From positions 1,861,180 to 1,890,194 of the forward strand of contig BFEA01000321.1 of NCBI GenBank assembly GCA_003427395.1: a DNA stretch of 29,015 bases. Reading direction: 5' to 3'. The position numbers and the translations under genes are program-made. The DNA is from Chara braunii (taxonomy: Eukaryota > Streptophyta > Charophyceae > Charales > Characeae). Within the stretch, counting starts at the first letter, position 1, and every line of letters begins with the position of its first letter. The notes beneath the pieces are model-generated. The model was given only the letters and a program-made list of their open reading frames with translations, made no database searches and was not told the DNA's origin. Shown one piece after another: positions 1 to 10,340 of this stretch.

Positions 1-36
<36 letters not shown>
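1..36 (+). repeat. (GA)n microsatellite at window edge
   Basis: Uninterrupted GA dinucleotides from base 1; the window also ends in GA repeats. Confidence 0.99.
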
Positions 37-40
<4 letters not shown>

Positions 41-435
41 CTTCTGTGGATATGGATGATCGGCGGCTTCTTGCTCAATGACGGAGACGTGAGGAAATGA
101 GTTAACGGGCTGCCAGTGGTTTGTTTGGTTGGCCAATTTGTGTAGTTGTTTTTTTTTTTTTTTTTTTTTTTTTGGGATCGGCCAATTTGTTTAGTTGGTT
201 TTGGAGGTTGAAACTGGAAATGGCATGTCAGTTGGTGGTGTTATATGTGTGAGCACACTCTGAGTTTTTATTTTATTATTTTATTTTTATTTTTATTTTA
301 ATTTACTCATCTGCGGAGTTGCCCCAGCTGGGTATTGGGCCCAGCGTCCCAGTTGCAAGTCAGGAGTCAAATGTGTGAAGCTATTTCTGACTCTACCATT
401 CCAAGTGTAATTCTGATTCCCACGCGGTTGGTGCT
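37..435. other. Intergenic, no gene seen
   Basis: Contains a poly-T (149-173) flanked by a short duplication (ggccaatttgtgtagttg at 131, ggccaatttgtttagttg at 180) and an A/T pentamer-rich stretch at 268-306. No coding signal. Confidence 0.6.
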
Positions 436-575
436 AAGAAAGCATGAACCTGACCATTTTGACAACCAGTTTCATGTTTTCTTGGGGCGAAGAAAGCATG
501 AACCTGGCCATTTTGACCGCCAGATTCATATTTTCTTGGTGCGAAGAAAGCATGAACCTGGTCCATTTTCACACC
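436..575 (+). repeat. 54-bp tandem repeat, about 2.6 copies
   Basis: Copies start at 436, 490 and 544 with aagaaagcatgaacctg. The period is a multiple of three, so the frame at 335-595 gives an 18-residue repeat (RKHEP-HFD---H-FL). Without a start context or family match I treat it as a minisatellite rather than a gene. Confidence 0.9.
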
Positions 576-673
576 TAGGTTTGCGTTTTTTCTAACCCAC
601 CAGCATAGACCAGTGGAGCATGACCCTAGCTTGTGCCGTACTGAGTTATGTCCATGTTGTTCGGGTATATCTA

Positions 674-731
674 TGCTAGGCAGAATTATGCCACGGATGC
701 CTCGGATGTGCTAGGCAGAATTATGCCACGG
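674..731 (+). repeat. 23-bp direct duplication, 35-bp period
   Basis: tgctaggcagaattatgcc plus cacgg occurs at 674-696 and again at 709-731. Confidence 0.9.
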
Positions 732-890
732 CTGTACTATGTACGAAGTGTACTATCTGGAACTTTGCCATGGCTGTGTACTATGCTAAACCATCCCGCT
801 CGTGTACTAGATAAAACCACACTATTTCATGTTAGGTAGGTAGGATCATCCCATGGATGGAGCCCCTCCTTCCTCCTCAGTCAGCGGGTT

Positions 891-922
<32 letters not shown>

Positions 923-1073
923 AGCGATAAGTGTGTTTTTTGGGGCGAAAAAGGGCGTTGTACACTTGCGTAGAATGCCCATCCGCCTGTTGTACGATAC
1001 GTGCACGCGTGCGCCTCGTGTCTGTTGCGTGTGTAAAGGGCGTGGCATAGCTGGAGTGGGACCCTTCAATCCA

Positions 1074-1200
1074 AGGTTAACCACAGTTGCACGTGTTTAC
1101 TGACCATCCACCATATCAATCTGGGATGTTTATTCAGTTGCGACTTGCAGCTCAGCTGAGGTTAACCACAGTTGCAAGTTGTCGCTGTGGTTATAACCAC
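1074..1200 (+). repeat. Repeated aggttaaccacagttgca motif
   Basis: The 18-mer occurs exactly at 1074-1091 and 1159-1176. A diverged form is at 1971-1990 and a truncated ggttataaccac at 1189-1200. It reads as short dispersed repeat debris. Poly-A occupies about 893-920. Confidence 0.75.
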
Positions 1201-1524
1201 GTGCATGAATCACTACGTGTTATGGGGCCCACAGGACCCAGTATAAATTGGAGGCTGCTGCACGAGTGGACAGAGAATGGTCGGCCTTGAGTGGTACATT
1301 TCAACAGGCCCATGGCAAGAGCCTCGACGTGCAGGTTCGGATATATTGAGGCTTCGAACTGCGATGGCACAGAATGGCAAAGCTGTGAGAAAAAGAATTG
1401 CAAGGTGCCAAACATTACCACGCGCGCCCTTCCATTGCATCCAAAAAAAAAGGGCCCCTTGAATACCTATTAGTTCCATCAGGATTGCGCGTGGCGGTTG
1501 ACTAGTCCAATTTAAACCACCGCT

Positions 1525-1615
1525 ACTTGGCCCAGCTGATAGGCCGCGGAAAAAAATAGAGTAGAAACGTTTCTAGTTGGATGAATTTGGACGCTCCTGT
1601 GGTGGCCGGTACGTT
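1525..1615 (+). repeat. Dispersed repeat, partner of 10341-10440
   Basis: The stretch atagagtagaaacgtttc...ggatgaatttgg...cctgtggtggcc reappears on the opposite strand at 10341-10440 with about 80 percent identity by eye. Both copies keep a similar translated frame (QIHPT-NVSTL). It may be a decayed transposon segment, family unknown. Confidence 0.7.
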
Positions 1616-2037
1616 TGCTAAAATCGCGTAGGAGTGTAGGAAGTACTGGTGGTTTAGTAGTAGTAATAGTACTGTAATACTGAATTCTTCTCTTGCTGCA
1701 ATAGGAGTCAGAAAATCCCACAGAGGAGGGAGGGCATATGATATTCACGCTAACACTTTTTCGAAATGCATCTGAGCACAATTTCAGCCAGTCGTGAATG
1801 AATCTGACGGCAATCACGTCCAGAGCGTTTTAAAAAACGTCCTAGTGTGTGAGTATGCTCTTAGATAAGGGAGATTCAAACAAAGAATGCAGAGTGTCCA
1901 GCTCAGCAAATCCCAGATTCCGCATAGCTGCAATCGATACACGTGCAAGTATGTGGTTTACCTTGCAGATGATTAACCGCAGTTGCAACTTGCACCTTCG
2001 TACCCTTCCCTTGCTGGGCTTGGAAATGCCCTGCCCG

Positions 2038-2071
<34 letters not shown>

Positions 2072-2296
2072 GGCCAGTCTTTTGGCTGGCGCCGCCAGCC
2101 ATTTTGCCCTCGTAGGCCAACTCCCAAAGAAGGCGGCATGTGCACGACCGCGTCTTTGAAAACATGGGGCTGGCAAACGTGCTGGTCGTCGTTTGAACCA
2201 CCAGTACATGTTCGCCGCCAACTGGAGAACCTGTTTTAAGCCTCTTCAAAATTTAAGGAGGCGAAGCGCCGTAGATAAAATGAATCGGCGGTGGGC
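1616..2296. other. Intergenic, no gene seen
   Basis: Contains a 31-base poly-A (2038-2068) followed by a GC-rich GGCTGGC-GCC-GCCAGCC hairpin (about 2084-2099). Open frames crossing the poly-A are artefacts (poly-Lys or poly-Phe). Confidence 0.55.
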
Positions 2297-2382
2297 GGCC
2301 TTCGAAAAGGGCCTGCGGCCGATAACTGGCATGTACCGCGGCCTTTGAAAAGGGCCTGCGGCCGATAACTGGCATGTACCGG
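2297..2382 (+). repeat. 43-bp tandem duplication
   Basis: Copies at 2297-2339 and 2340-2382, each starting ggcctt-gaaaagggcctgc, with one mismatch early (ttc/ttt) and slight decay at the end. Confidence 0.92.
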
Positions 2383-2689
2383 TGCCTAAAGTTTACCATA
2401 GAGTAGGATGTGTCTCTCAGACTAAGTCAGGTTATCTCAGCCGAAGCCGGGTAATGGCCCCAGTACCTTAAACCACGTTCTGTAAAACTCTCATATGGGA
2501 CCCTAGTTCCCGGCATGTGTTGCTCCCCACGATTAGAATAGATCCAAAAAAAAAAAAAGAAAAAAAAAGGCTGTGTGTAGCGCAAAATGGCCATTCAAAG
2601 GGATGTATAGAGGGATCATGCCCTGATGCCTACTAGACCCAAAAATAAGAGTAATATGCGAAGAAACTTCCTCACCTATGCCTGCTACC

Positions 2690-2910
2690 TGACTTTTTGT
2701 TACTCATGTCAGCATTCTCACTTCTGATATCTCCAGCTGTTTTCACAAACAGCCTTCTTCGTGTGGGGCTAGATTTTGTTGCTCTGACCCTCAGCCTTGC
2801 TGGCTTTCACTTTTCTGCATTTTTCTCTTCTTTGCGTGCATTTGACAGCAACCTGTTCTCCAACTTCTCCATCAATTTCTCATGGAGTTGTTTGTGTTTT
2901 GAAAAAAAAA
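2690..2910 (-). pseudogene. Possible decayed coiled-coil coding fragment
   Basis: On the minus strand, from about 2905, one frame reads KHKQLHEKLMEKLENRLLSN then ARKEEKNAEK, a stop, then about 45 further codons (KPARLRVRATKSSPTRRRLF...) to another stop near 2680. The charged heptad-like start suggests a coiled coil. A broken protein exon or transposon gag-like piece are both possible. I do not recognise a family. Low confidence. Confidence 0.25.
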
Positions 2911-2945
2911 CAGGTCCTTACGGTCCTGGCTCCATGTCCATTGTG

Positions 2946-2993
2946 GGGAGTGTGGACCCCTTTCCTGTAGGGAGTGTGGACCCCTTTCTTGTA
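2946..2993 (+). repeat. 24-bp tandem duplication
   Basis: gggagtgtggacccctttc is repeated at 2946 and 2970 with one change near the end. Confidence 0.9.
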
Positions 2994-3040
2994 GAGGTTT
3001 CCTTAGAGTCAAAATGGAATTCTAAGGAAATGAGGACAAT

Positions 3041-3112
3041 AAAAAAAAAAAAGAAAAAAAAAAAAGAAAAGAAAAAAAAGAAGAAGAAGAAGAAGAAGAA
3101 GAAAAGAAAAGG
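3041..3112 (+). repeat. A/AAG-rich purine tract
   Basis: Runs of A with G interruptions, then (aag)n. The related sequence caaa-tggaat-ctaaggagatgaggac is seen on both sides (3009 and 3181), as if the tract interrupted or lies between copies. Confidence 0.85.
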
Positions 3113-3265
3113 ACAAATGAGGACAACTCTCCTCCGATTTCGCATCGAGTGATGCTACTACGCCGCAGCCTCGTCGGGTTCAAAGTGGAATACTCAGGAG
3201 ATGAGGACTACTCTTCTCTGTACCCTCGTCGAATTTTGCTTTTCCTCGTCTATCCCTGGGGCTGG

Positions 3266-3305
3266 GCTTGGAATGATGGATGACCGCTTGGAATGATGGA
3301 TGGAT
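3266..3305 (+). repeat. 20-bp tandem duplication
   Basis: gcttggaatgatggatg at 3266 and 3286. Confidence 0.9.
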
Positions 3306-3544
3306 GACCTTGTTTGTTTTATTGAGCCCGGCGGAATCTGGTGTCGACGGTGTAATAGGACTTCTTGCATCTGCATCTCTCAGTTCTCGAAAGAGAGGGC
3401 GGAAAATAACCAATCTGGGTTATGATTGGCTATTTGGCCCCTGTACTTTTTTTTTCTGTTTGTTTGGAGGGTGGATTTGAGAGGCTCTGTTATGTACTTC
3501 ATTTTGGGATTCGGAGCCTGTATTTTGAGCACTCTGTTACAAAC

Positions 3545-3812
3545 CTAGGCTACCAGCCGGGCCGCCTGGGTCCCGCGTGGCCGGCCCGTGCAAGGACCAA
3601 GGAAGGTCCCAGCCAAAAAAAAAAAAAAATCNAAAAAATCCGAAAAAAAAACTATGTTATGCAGAAAAATAAACTGAACAACTTTTGCCTCAGGGTCACA
3701 TCGAAATTCTTCAGCAAATGTAGAATAAAAAATAAAATTTGAAAATAATTATTTTATTTTTATTTTTTTGGCCCGGCCGGGCAAGTGACCCCGGGCCACT
3801 CTGGTAGCCTAG
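3545..3812 (+). mobile_element. CTAGG-ended MITE, copy 1
   Basis: 268-bp non-autonomous DNA transposon. The 12-bp terminal inverted repeats are perfect (CTAGGCTACCAG at 3545 and CTGGTAGCCTAG ending 3812), followed by GC-rich subterminal sequence and an A-rich then T-rich centre. The flanking 8-mers TTACAAAC (3537-3544) and TTACAGAC (3813-3820) form an 8-bp target duplication with one mismatch, as for hAT-type elements. There is an N at 3632 in the A-tract. No coding capacity. Confidence 0.9.
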
Positions 3813-3820
3813 TTACAGAC

Positions 3821-4724
3821 TTATTAGTTTGGGAACTTTGGGGGGTGGGTCTGGGATTTCGGGTCTGTGTGCTGTGTGGTCCTGCTATGTATTTTTTCAG
3901 ATTTTGGATATTTAATCTGCCTTTCGTGTTTCACAAACTTTGGCGGGTGATTTTCTGGGCTGCTGATCTTTCTTGGGGGCCTCCCTTCGGGTAGTGTTGG
4001 ATTGGGTGTCCGAGTTCCCTCCTCCAGACGTTGGGCTCTGCTTTTGAGTCTCATGTCTACAAACAAAAAAAGAAAAGAAAAAGAAAGAAAGGCACCGTAC
4101 ATGGCATATAACTGGAAGCTCACATCATCCCCCTCTCTCATTACTTCTGAGAAGCGTGCAAGCTCTCTGTGATTCTGCGGCGCTACGCTCTGATGGTCGT
4201 GCTCAACAGTGATGAGCCTGATGTACTTTGGAGTACGCTTTGCCGCGGAGCTTCATCTCCGTACTATTTGCTCTGGCTGTCTGTGATATTTTTGATTTGT
4301 GGGTCTTGCTATAGGCTGTTTTGATTTCTGTTTCGACTTCTGCAGGATATGTAGCACCGCCAACTTACGGCCTCTCTACCATCACTCAGCTGCCTCTACT
4401 TTGTGATTACGTTCTTTTAGACTGACTGACGAATTTGGTTTTAGTGGTGTATATCTTCGCTTCGAGTAGCACGGGCCTCTGCTCTTGACATTGATCAGGG
4501 CGGCAGGGCGGCACCATGGCTGTTTCCTCACTTTGTGATGTGACTTTCTGCAGCTACTTGTGTATCCGGAGTGCTCGAGGATCAGTCGCTGTTCCGTCGA
4601 TGGTAATGCAAGGTTACTTAACTTCTCGAGCGATTACTTGTGTAGATTGAGAATATTTAAAGGGGGCAAGGCATGGGTGAATGGTGAATGGCTCAGACTT
4701 GTTCAATTATGAAATCACTGCCAG
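3821..4724. other. Intergenic, no gene recognised
   Basis: Mixed-composition sequence with two possible splice-like sites (tttctgcag near 4549 and tgcaggatatg near 4343) but no recognisable coding exon. I looked for C/D box snoRNAs around gtgatga (4209) and found no D box at a suitable distance. Confidence 0.4.
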
Positions 4725-4840
4725 CATAACAATTAGAACGCCGTGAGACATTTCGGATCTTACCCACCATTGGTGAGTTTTCTAAGAGAACGGAGTGAAG
4801 GCATCCCTAGTACAAGAGGACGGGGATGGGTCAAGCGAGC
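4725..4840 (+). pseudogene. rnl: Organellar LSU rRNA 3'-end-like fragment
   Basis: The stretch contains attagaacgccgtgagaca followed by ttcgg, resembling the conserved domain VI segment AACGTCGTGAGACAGTTCGG. About 55 bases later comes cctagtacaagaggac, one base off the sarcin-ricin loop consensus CCTAGTACGAGAGGACC. Order and spacing are as in bacterial/organellar 23S rRNA. The A in the GAGA tetraloop region and other changes suggest decay. Similarity ends at a 42-bp tandem duplication that begins within the loop. Proximity to cox1 and cox2 pieces supports mitochondrial origin. A nuclear 25S source fits less well. Confidence 0.6.
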
Positions 4841-4902
4841 TGCGCTTGCAAGAGCGTTTTGACGGGGATGGGTCAAGCGAGCTGCGCTTGCAAGAGCGTT
4901 TT
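4819..4902 (+). repeat. 42-bp tandem duplication
   Basis: Two perfect copies, 4819-4860 and 4861-4902, each beginning gacggggatgggtcaagcg and ending agagcgtttt. The first copy starts inside the rRNA-like sarcin-ricin loop motif, so the duplication occurred within or after insertion of the organellar fragment. Confidence 0.95.
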
Positions 4903-5089
4903 CTTTTCTTTTATTTGATTTTCTTTCCTTCGGCCTCTCCTCTCATGGAGAGCGCACCACAAAGTGGATTGATGGCGGAAATATCCTAATGGAATCTGGC
5001 AAAATTAATTATAAAAACAAATCCTCTGTATACATGATCCTATGGGCGCTCTTGCATTTTTTTTTTACTTACTAGAAAACTGGTTTCTT

Positions 5090-5400
5090 TCAGCTTGCCA
5101 GAGAGAGCTGTGACCAACGCCAAGAGAATACGTCGATGAGGGCGCAACACTTCATGGGAGATCTGGAGATTCTCTATGTCGTAAAACAAGGTGTACACGA
5201 ATGAAAGCTAATAGAGAGGGCGACCGAGCATACTTTTTTGTGTTTTCTGCTGATCGAACATTGCTTATACAATTTCTACTGGTTCGGAGCAAGCACTTAA
5301 AAATCAAGTACGAATAAGCGACTACACGCCAGACATCCCTGCTTGGGATAATGAAAAACCGACGTCGAGGCGGATCAAAATATGGTACCATAAAAACCCA
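5090..5400 (+). other. Probable mitochondrial-derived spacer with cox2-tail duplicate
   Basis: 5267-5320 repeats, in the opposite orientation and with about three mismatches, the last codons of the cox2 fragment (6043-6096). Here the frame does not stop but runs on as ISDYTPDIPAWDNEKPT and a further 15 residues or so to TGA near 5406. I do not recognise this extension. Upstream 5150-5266 includes a readable frame (ANREGDRAYFFVFSADRTLL) also unrecognised. It may be a mitochondrial intergenic repeat or an exon of an unidentified mitochondrial gene. Confidence 0.45.
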
Positions 5401-5501
5401 AATTGAAATATATGGACCGAAAATATCTGACGAGTCTCAGTCTTAGAGCCTTTGATACAACAATTGAGGTTCAAACTTCAAATCCAACATTCCATAAATT
5501 A

Positions 5502-5999
<498 letters not shown>

Positions 6000-6037
6000 T
6001 GATCTCTAAAGAAAAACCTTGCCATTTGCTGGAACAA

Positions 6038-6358
<321 letters not shown>

Positions 6359-6359
6359 C

Positions 6360-6945
6360 TATATGGAACCGGCTGGCCACAACACTCCCTGGAGACTGTA
6401 TTCCATAGGATGACCCTCTAGTCCTATGGCCAATCGGGTTCCCAAGTTAAACTGCCAGTACACGGCCCAAGGCCCCCAGCCTTGCGGAAAATGCAACTCG
6501 TCGCCTACAAAATTGTGGGAGGCTCGTGCTACCGGACCACAATGGCTGGCAGAGCCAGCCAAAAAAGAAAGAAAGTGCGCTGCTGTAAGGCGCCTCCAGA
6601 CCCGGGTGTACTGCTGGTTCAACCATCTGCATAATCTATCCCGCTATCTGCATAGAAACACTTCATTTGGCCTCTGTGCCAGGTGCCCGTACGGGACGGG
6701 ATGGAGATGAGAGGGAAGGAAAGAGGTGGACACAAATGGAGGCAGCAGCTGAACGAGGGAATGTCCGACCGAATGAATCAATGAAACAAGTTCAAACAAC
6801 CAACCAGCCCGTACACATACGGGGGAAGTATGCGTGTATTCCGGCGTACCCACAATCGCGTGTACACATCGTTAAAAAAAAAAGAAAAAAGAAAAAAAAT
6901 CGAAAAAATATGAAAAAAAACATGCTGTGCAGATTAATAATACAA
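6360..6945. other. No gene recognised
   Basis: On the minus strand an 87-codon frame (6622-6359) adjoins cox2 but has no family match and does not resemble the cox2 N-terminus. 6869-6935 is an A-rich tract resembling the interior of the CTAGG MITE family, into which copy 2 appears inserted. Confidence 0.4.
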
Positions 6946-6949
6946 ACAA

Positions 6950-7224
6950 CTAGGCTACCAGCCGGGCCGCCCGGGTCCTGGGTGGCCAGCCCGTGCAAGG
7001 ACCAGGGAAGGTCCCAGAAAAAAAACAAAAACCTCCAAAACATCCAGAAAAACATTATGTTATGCAGAAAAATAAACTGAACAACTTTTGCCTCAGGGTC
7101 ACATCGAAATTCTTCACCAAATTCAAAATACAACATAAAATTTAAAAATATTTTTTTTTTTTTTTTTTTTTTAATATTTTTGGCCCGGCCGGGCAAGTGA
7201 CCCCGGGCCACTCTGGTAGCCTAG
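6950..7224 (+). mobile_element. CTAGG-ended MITE, copy 2
   Basis: 275-bp element highly similar to the copy at 3545 over its whole length, with the same CTAGGCTACCAG / CTGGTAGCCTAG ends. The perfect 8-bp target duplication ACAAACAA (6942-6949 and 7225-7232) fixes the borders. The target itself resembles the internal core of the same family (gtgcag...atacaaacaac...), so this copy seems nested in an older relative. A long poly-T lies at 7150-7172. Confidence 0.93.
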
Positions 7225-7311
7225 ACAAACAACCTTTAAACTGTACAACTTTTCGTTTCTTTTTTTTTTCAGTTCTCCCTCCCTTGAATATATGATGCTG
7301 AAGCCTTCCTT

Positions 7312-7402
7312 ACATCATTGGCCACGGTCGTCGGGATGAGCAAGGCACTCCGGCCAAGCAGATCCCTACAAACAACTTTTTTCCTGGGAGTCGTCTCAGA
7401 AT
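7312..7402 (-). repeat. Dispersed repeat, partner of 9395-9450 and 8534-8556
   Basis: The minus strand of 7319-7370 (ggatctgcttggccggagtgccttgctcatcccgac in part) matches 9395-9450 on the plus strand. Both translate with an ALLIPTT segment. The adjoining cctgggagtcgtctc (7383-7400) matches 8534-8556 inverted. Pieces of one scattered element. Confidence 0.65.
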
Positions 7403-7445
7403 TCCCAACCAAACTCGAGTTAGAAATAAAAAACATCCAGCGGCC

Positions 7446-7617
7446 TAGCTCGATTGGTTAGGCACGCAAGTGGCATTCAAGAGGTCGTGGTTTCAATCCC
7501 AGTGGTCGCCTGTGCCACTCTTGGTGCCAACCAACTGAGATAGTCAGCTGGATCCTCCCAGTCCGAGAAGAGGTTAACAGAGCCCCAAATTTTCAGGCCT
7601 TTTTCAGGGTCATTATA
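7446..7617 (+). repeat. tRNA-derived SINE
   Basis: An RNA polymerase III A-box-like block TAGCTCGATTGGTTAGGCA (7446-7464) and B-box-like GGTTTCAATCC (7489-7499) are 25 bases apart, as in tRNA-derived SINEs. The cloverleaf is degraded (T-arm and acceptor pair poorly), so it is not a working tRNA gene. The region cacg-aagtggcattca is shared with 21470-21482. The body probably runs to the cttttt/cattata block near 7617. Confidence 0.65.
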
Positions 7618-8182
7618 ACACATGTCCTATACCTTTTACGCCAGACTTGTCACCAGTCCATAGAGTGGACACCAAATAGTCCGTATCAGAAAGGTCTTCA
7701 GCCAACATGGGTGTGAGTGTGTGGGAGAGTGTTGGCTTTACTAGACACTGCTGTTACTCGAGGAGGGGGGGCGAGACGAAAAGGGAGGCACAGTTAATTT
7801 TACTGACGAATGCTCGGTCCTTGTGTTAGCCGGGCCCCCACCGGCGGCCCCAACCCTGCACCACCCTAAAATGCTAGGGCAAAGGGGCAAACAAACAATG
7901 CCGTTACCCCTCTCCATCGAGAGAGGTAACCTCCCTTCATCGAAGAGAGAGGTAGAAAGCTATGACTGCAGGGGTTCCCTGTATACCCTTAGGAGTAGTG
8001 GTAGGTTGGTGGTGAAAGACAAAAAAGATATGTTCCATGACATGGCAGAACGCCAGTTAAAGATATGTGAGTTAAACAAAAAAAAGAAAAAAAAAAGAAG
8101 AAAACTATTAAAAAAAAAGTCTTCAGGATGACAATGCCCGCATTGGGCTGGATCAATCAGGAAGGTTGCCACTTTGGGGGTA
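7618..8182. other. No gene recognised
   Basis: A frame at 7823-8080 reads GSLYTLRSSGRLVVKDKKDM and then about 15 more residues before running into poly-Lys; composition is coding-like but no family was recognised. 8079-8118 is A-rich. Confidence 0.35.
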
Positions 8183-8218
8183 AGAAAAGAAAAGAAAAGA
8201 AAAGAAAAGAAAAAAAAA
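8183..8218 (+). repeat. (AAAAG)n microsatellite
   Basis: Six or so AAAAG units ending in poly-A. Confidence 0.95.
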
Positions 8219-8355
8219 CAGTATTTCTGGAATGACACCTATTTACTACAATAAAGCACAAGGTCTAACACAGGACAATTCGTCGACCTTGGCTTTGCTA
8301 TACGGTTTTCATTAGACTTTTTGAAGGGGCTACCAAAGCCCTTGGGACCTTTTAC

Positions 8356-8386
8356 TCTTTTTTCTTTTTTCTTTTTTCTTTTTTCT
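8356..8386 (+). repeat. (TTTTTTC)n microsatellite
   Basis: Four heptamer units. Confidence 0.95.
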
Positions 8387-8556
8387 GTCATCTCTTCCAT
8401 TCTTCACACGGGTGCGGCTCCGCCTGATGTGCAAGGTTGGAGAACCGACCCCTGCATTTGATGAACTGTGCATTTGCCTTGGGCACTGAGAGTAATAAAA
8501 AGTGACCTTTTTTTGTTAAAAAAAAAAAAAAAGGAACTCCGGGACGACTCCCAGGC

Positions 8557-9135
8557 AAGCCTGTAGCGGGCCATGTGCTAGCGCAGCGGTACCGCTGCGG
8601 TAGAAAACCCTACGGCGGGTGGTGCTGTAGCGTAGCGGTCATGGTGCGCTAGCGCAACACCCCTGACGGCCCGTAGGGAACAGGGGATCGCATGGGCGCA
8701 ACTACGAGCGTGGGTGCGCTGTGCCAGAACTACTTGCGGGTCTGGAGGAAGCGGAGGAGAGGCTACGGCGTACGGGCACCCGAGGGGTGCGCTGCTTCAA
8801 GGAGGTGCTACCAAGCCTCCACCATACCCTCGTCCTTGCCGACTCTTGTTGGTAATTCTGGGTGAATGTGGTGGGATGGAGGAAAATGTGCTGAGGTCAA
8901 AATGCACGATCTGCGCAACATATAAACCAGAATATAGAACCTGATCAGGGGCTTCGTCCTCTGGTTACAGATACAAAACCTTGTTTTGGAGTCGTTTTGT
9001 AGGCCCCTGGTTTGTCCTTTTGTTACTTGGGATTGTTTGTTCGTAGTTGTAGGCTAGGCTTGGTTATTCCATTCGCCGATTACGATTGCTAAGCTTGCAG
9101 CTATAGTTTACAGGGGGCTGGGTTACGGGCTCTAA
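8557..9135. other. GC-rich segment, no gene recognised
   Basis: 8560-8830 is GC-rich and contains a perfect 18-bp palindrome CGCAGCGGTACCGCTGCG (8582-8599) and repeated gctagcgca blocks. A 76-codon frame at 8714-8944 has no recognised domain. Confidence 0.4.
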
Positions 9136-9246
9136 CTACCTTCTTCCCCCGAATACAACGCACGGTCATTGTACCTGTATGTAGACTGAAAGATGCCTCA
9201 AATACAGCTATAATGACCATACGTTGTATTCGAGGGAAGAAGGTAG
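9136..9246 (+). mobile_element. Fold-back element (MITE-like), copy A
   Basis: 111-bp near-perfect inverted repeat. The left arm CTACCTTCTTCCCCCGAATA continues caacgcacggtcatt. The right arm mirrors it as aatgaccatacgttgtattc and ends GGGAAGAAGGTAG. The short centre contains gactgaaagatgc. It is homologous, when reverse-complemented, to the element at 16525-16627. Confidence 0.85.
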
Positions 9247-9394
9247 GTTGGTTGTGGTTGATAATTGGGGAATCAAATGAGGGTTGTCGAGTAATTAGGC
9301 GACCGTGGATTCTTGGGATTGGGACACTTGGGTCGGGATTTCACTGTTTGTATAGAGTTTTGTGTTGATTGAGCTACTTTGTTACGTTGTTGTC

Positions 9395-9450
9395 AGGGAT
9401 CTCCTTAGCCGCTGTGCCTTGCTCATCCCGACGACTGCGACCAGTGGTGT
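9395..9450 (+). repeat. Dispersed repeat, inverted partner of 7312-7370
   Basis: ggatctccttagccgctgtg and the following ccttgctcatcccgacgac match the reverse complement of 7319-7370. Part of a 79-codon frame with no recognised family. Confidence 0.65.
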
Positions 9451-9630
9451 AAGTGACACCGGGCCGGTTTCCCAACATATAGTAAAGGGAGGGAGAAGCG
9501 TTTTTCAAAACGAAGTACAAAAGAAAGGTGGTTTGTATTATTATTCTGCATCACATATATTTCAATCAATTACTTCGATTTATATGTTTTTCGTGTTTTG
9601 ATTTTTAACTCGAGTTTTTATGCTGCATCA

Positions 9631-9813
9631 CTAGGCTGGCTACCAGAGTTGCCCAGGACCACTTGCCTGACCGGGCCACAAAAAACAAAAATAAAAATAA
9701 AACATTTTTTGGATTTTTTATTTTAAATCTAGTAAAGAACTTCGATGTGACCCTTGCACGACTGGGCCGCCCGGGCAAACAAGGTGATCAGGGGGGCCGA
9801 GCTGGTAGCCTTC
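9631..9813 (-). mobile_element. CTAGG-ended MITE, copy 3 (shortened, inverted)
   Basis: 183-bp diverged copy in the opposite orientation to those at 3545 and 6950. It starts CTAGGC-TGGC-TACCAGAG (a 4-base insertion in the TIR) and ends CTGGTAGCCTTC. It keeps the aaagaacttcgatgtgaccc core. Flanking 8-mers CTGCATCA (9623-9630) and CTGCATTT (9814-9821) match at 6 of 8 positions, consistent with an aged target duplication. Confidence 0.8.
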
Positions 9814-9858
9814 CTGCATTTTTTCATTTTTTTCTTCGTTCTTTTACATACTCCCACG

Positions 9859-9949
9859 TACAGGAGTACGTGTACGCGTCTATACATGTTCCTTACAGGA
9901 GTACATGCACGCGTCTATACATGTTGCTTACAGGAATATGTGTACGTGC
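9859..9949 (+). repeat. 35-bp tandem repeat, 2.6 copies
   Basis: tacaggagtac-tg-acgcgt and tctatacatgtt begin at 9859 and 9894, with a partial diverged copy at 9929. Followed by a looser duplication (ctacccagctg-aaac at 9973 and 10033). Confidence 0.92.
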
Positions 9950-10157
9950 AACCCGCATGCACAAACGCTATCCTACCCAGCTGGAAACTAAGATACCCTT
10001 GTGTTATAACCCGCATCATGCCCATACCCCGGCTACCCAGCTGCAAACCAAGGTACCCACCCTAATGTTATAGGTACGACCTGTCTACCATCCAATCCCT
10101 ACCGTCTCCCCCTGAACATAACGCTTACAAAGCATAGGCATAGGTTTCTTTGTAATC

Positions 10158-10325
10158 GAATACAACACATATGCGTTCCGTTCGAGCCTATGGTGTATTC
10201 GAATACAACGAATGTGGGCTCTGTTCGAGCGGCGGCAAGTGTATCCGAATACAACCCACATACATGCGTTCTATTCGAATCCCTCGATTATTTCGGAAAC
10301 TCGAATACAAAGCATATGCATTATG
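10158..10325 (+). repeat. Cluster of gaatacaac motifs
   Basis: tcgaatacaac or close variants occur at about 10157, 10198, 10245 and 10303, alternating with cgttc-attcg blocks; several are half of the palindrome GTATTCGAATAC. The same half-site lies in the arms of the fold-back elements at 9136 and 16525 and near 22240 and 23060. Confidence 0.75.
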
Positions 10326-10340
10326 TTCCGGGTACGACGG

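Noticed and set aside
4141-4640. snoRNA or small spliced gene
   Set aside because: C-box-like gtgatga lacks a D box at the right distance, and exon-like pieces after ctgcag give no recognisable protein.
6359-6622. N-terminal extension of cox2
   Set aside because: Not similar to any cox2 region, and a stop (TAG at 6357-6355) separates it from the cox2 frame start.
7440-7512. Functional tRNA gene
   Set aside because: A and B boxes are present but the acceptor and T stems do not pair properly and related degraded copies exist, so a SINE fits better.
9859-10075. CRISPR-like array
   Set aside because: Copies are directly adjacent with no unique spacers, in a eukaryotic genome; it is a minisatellite.
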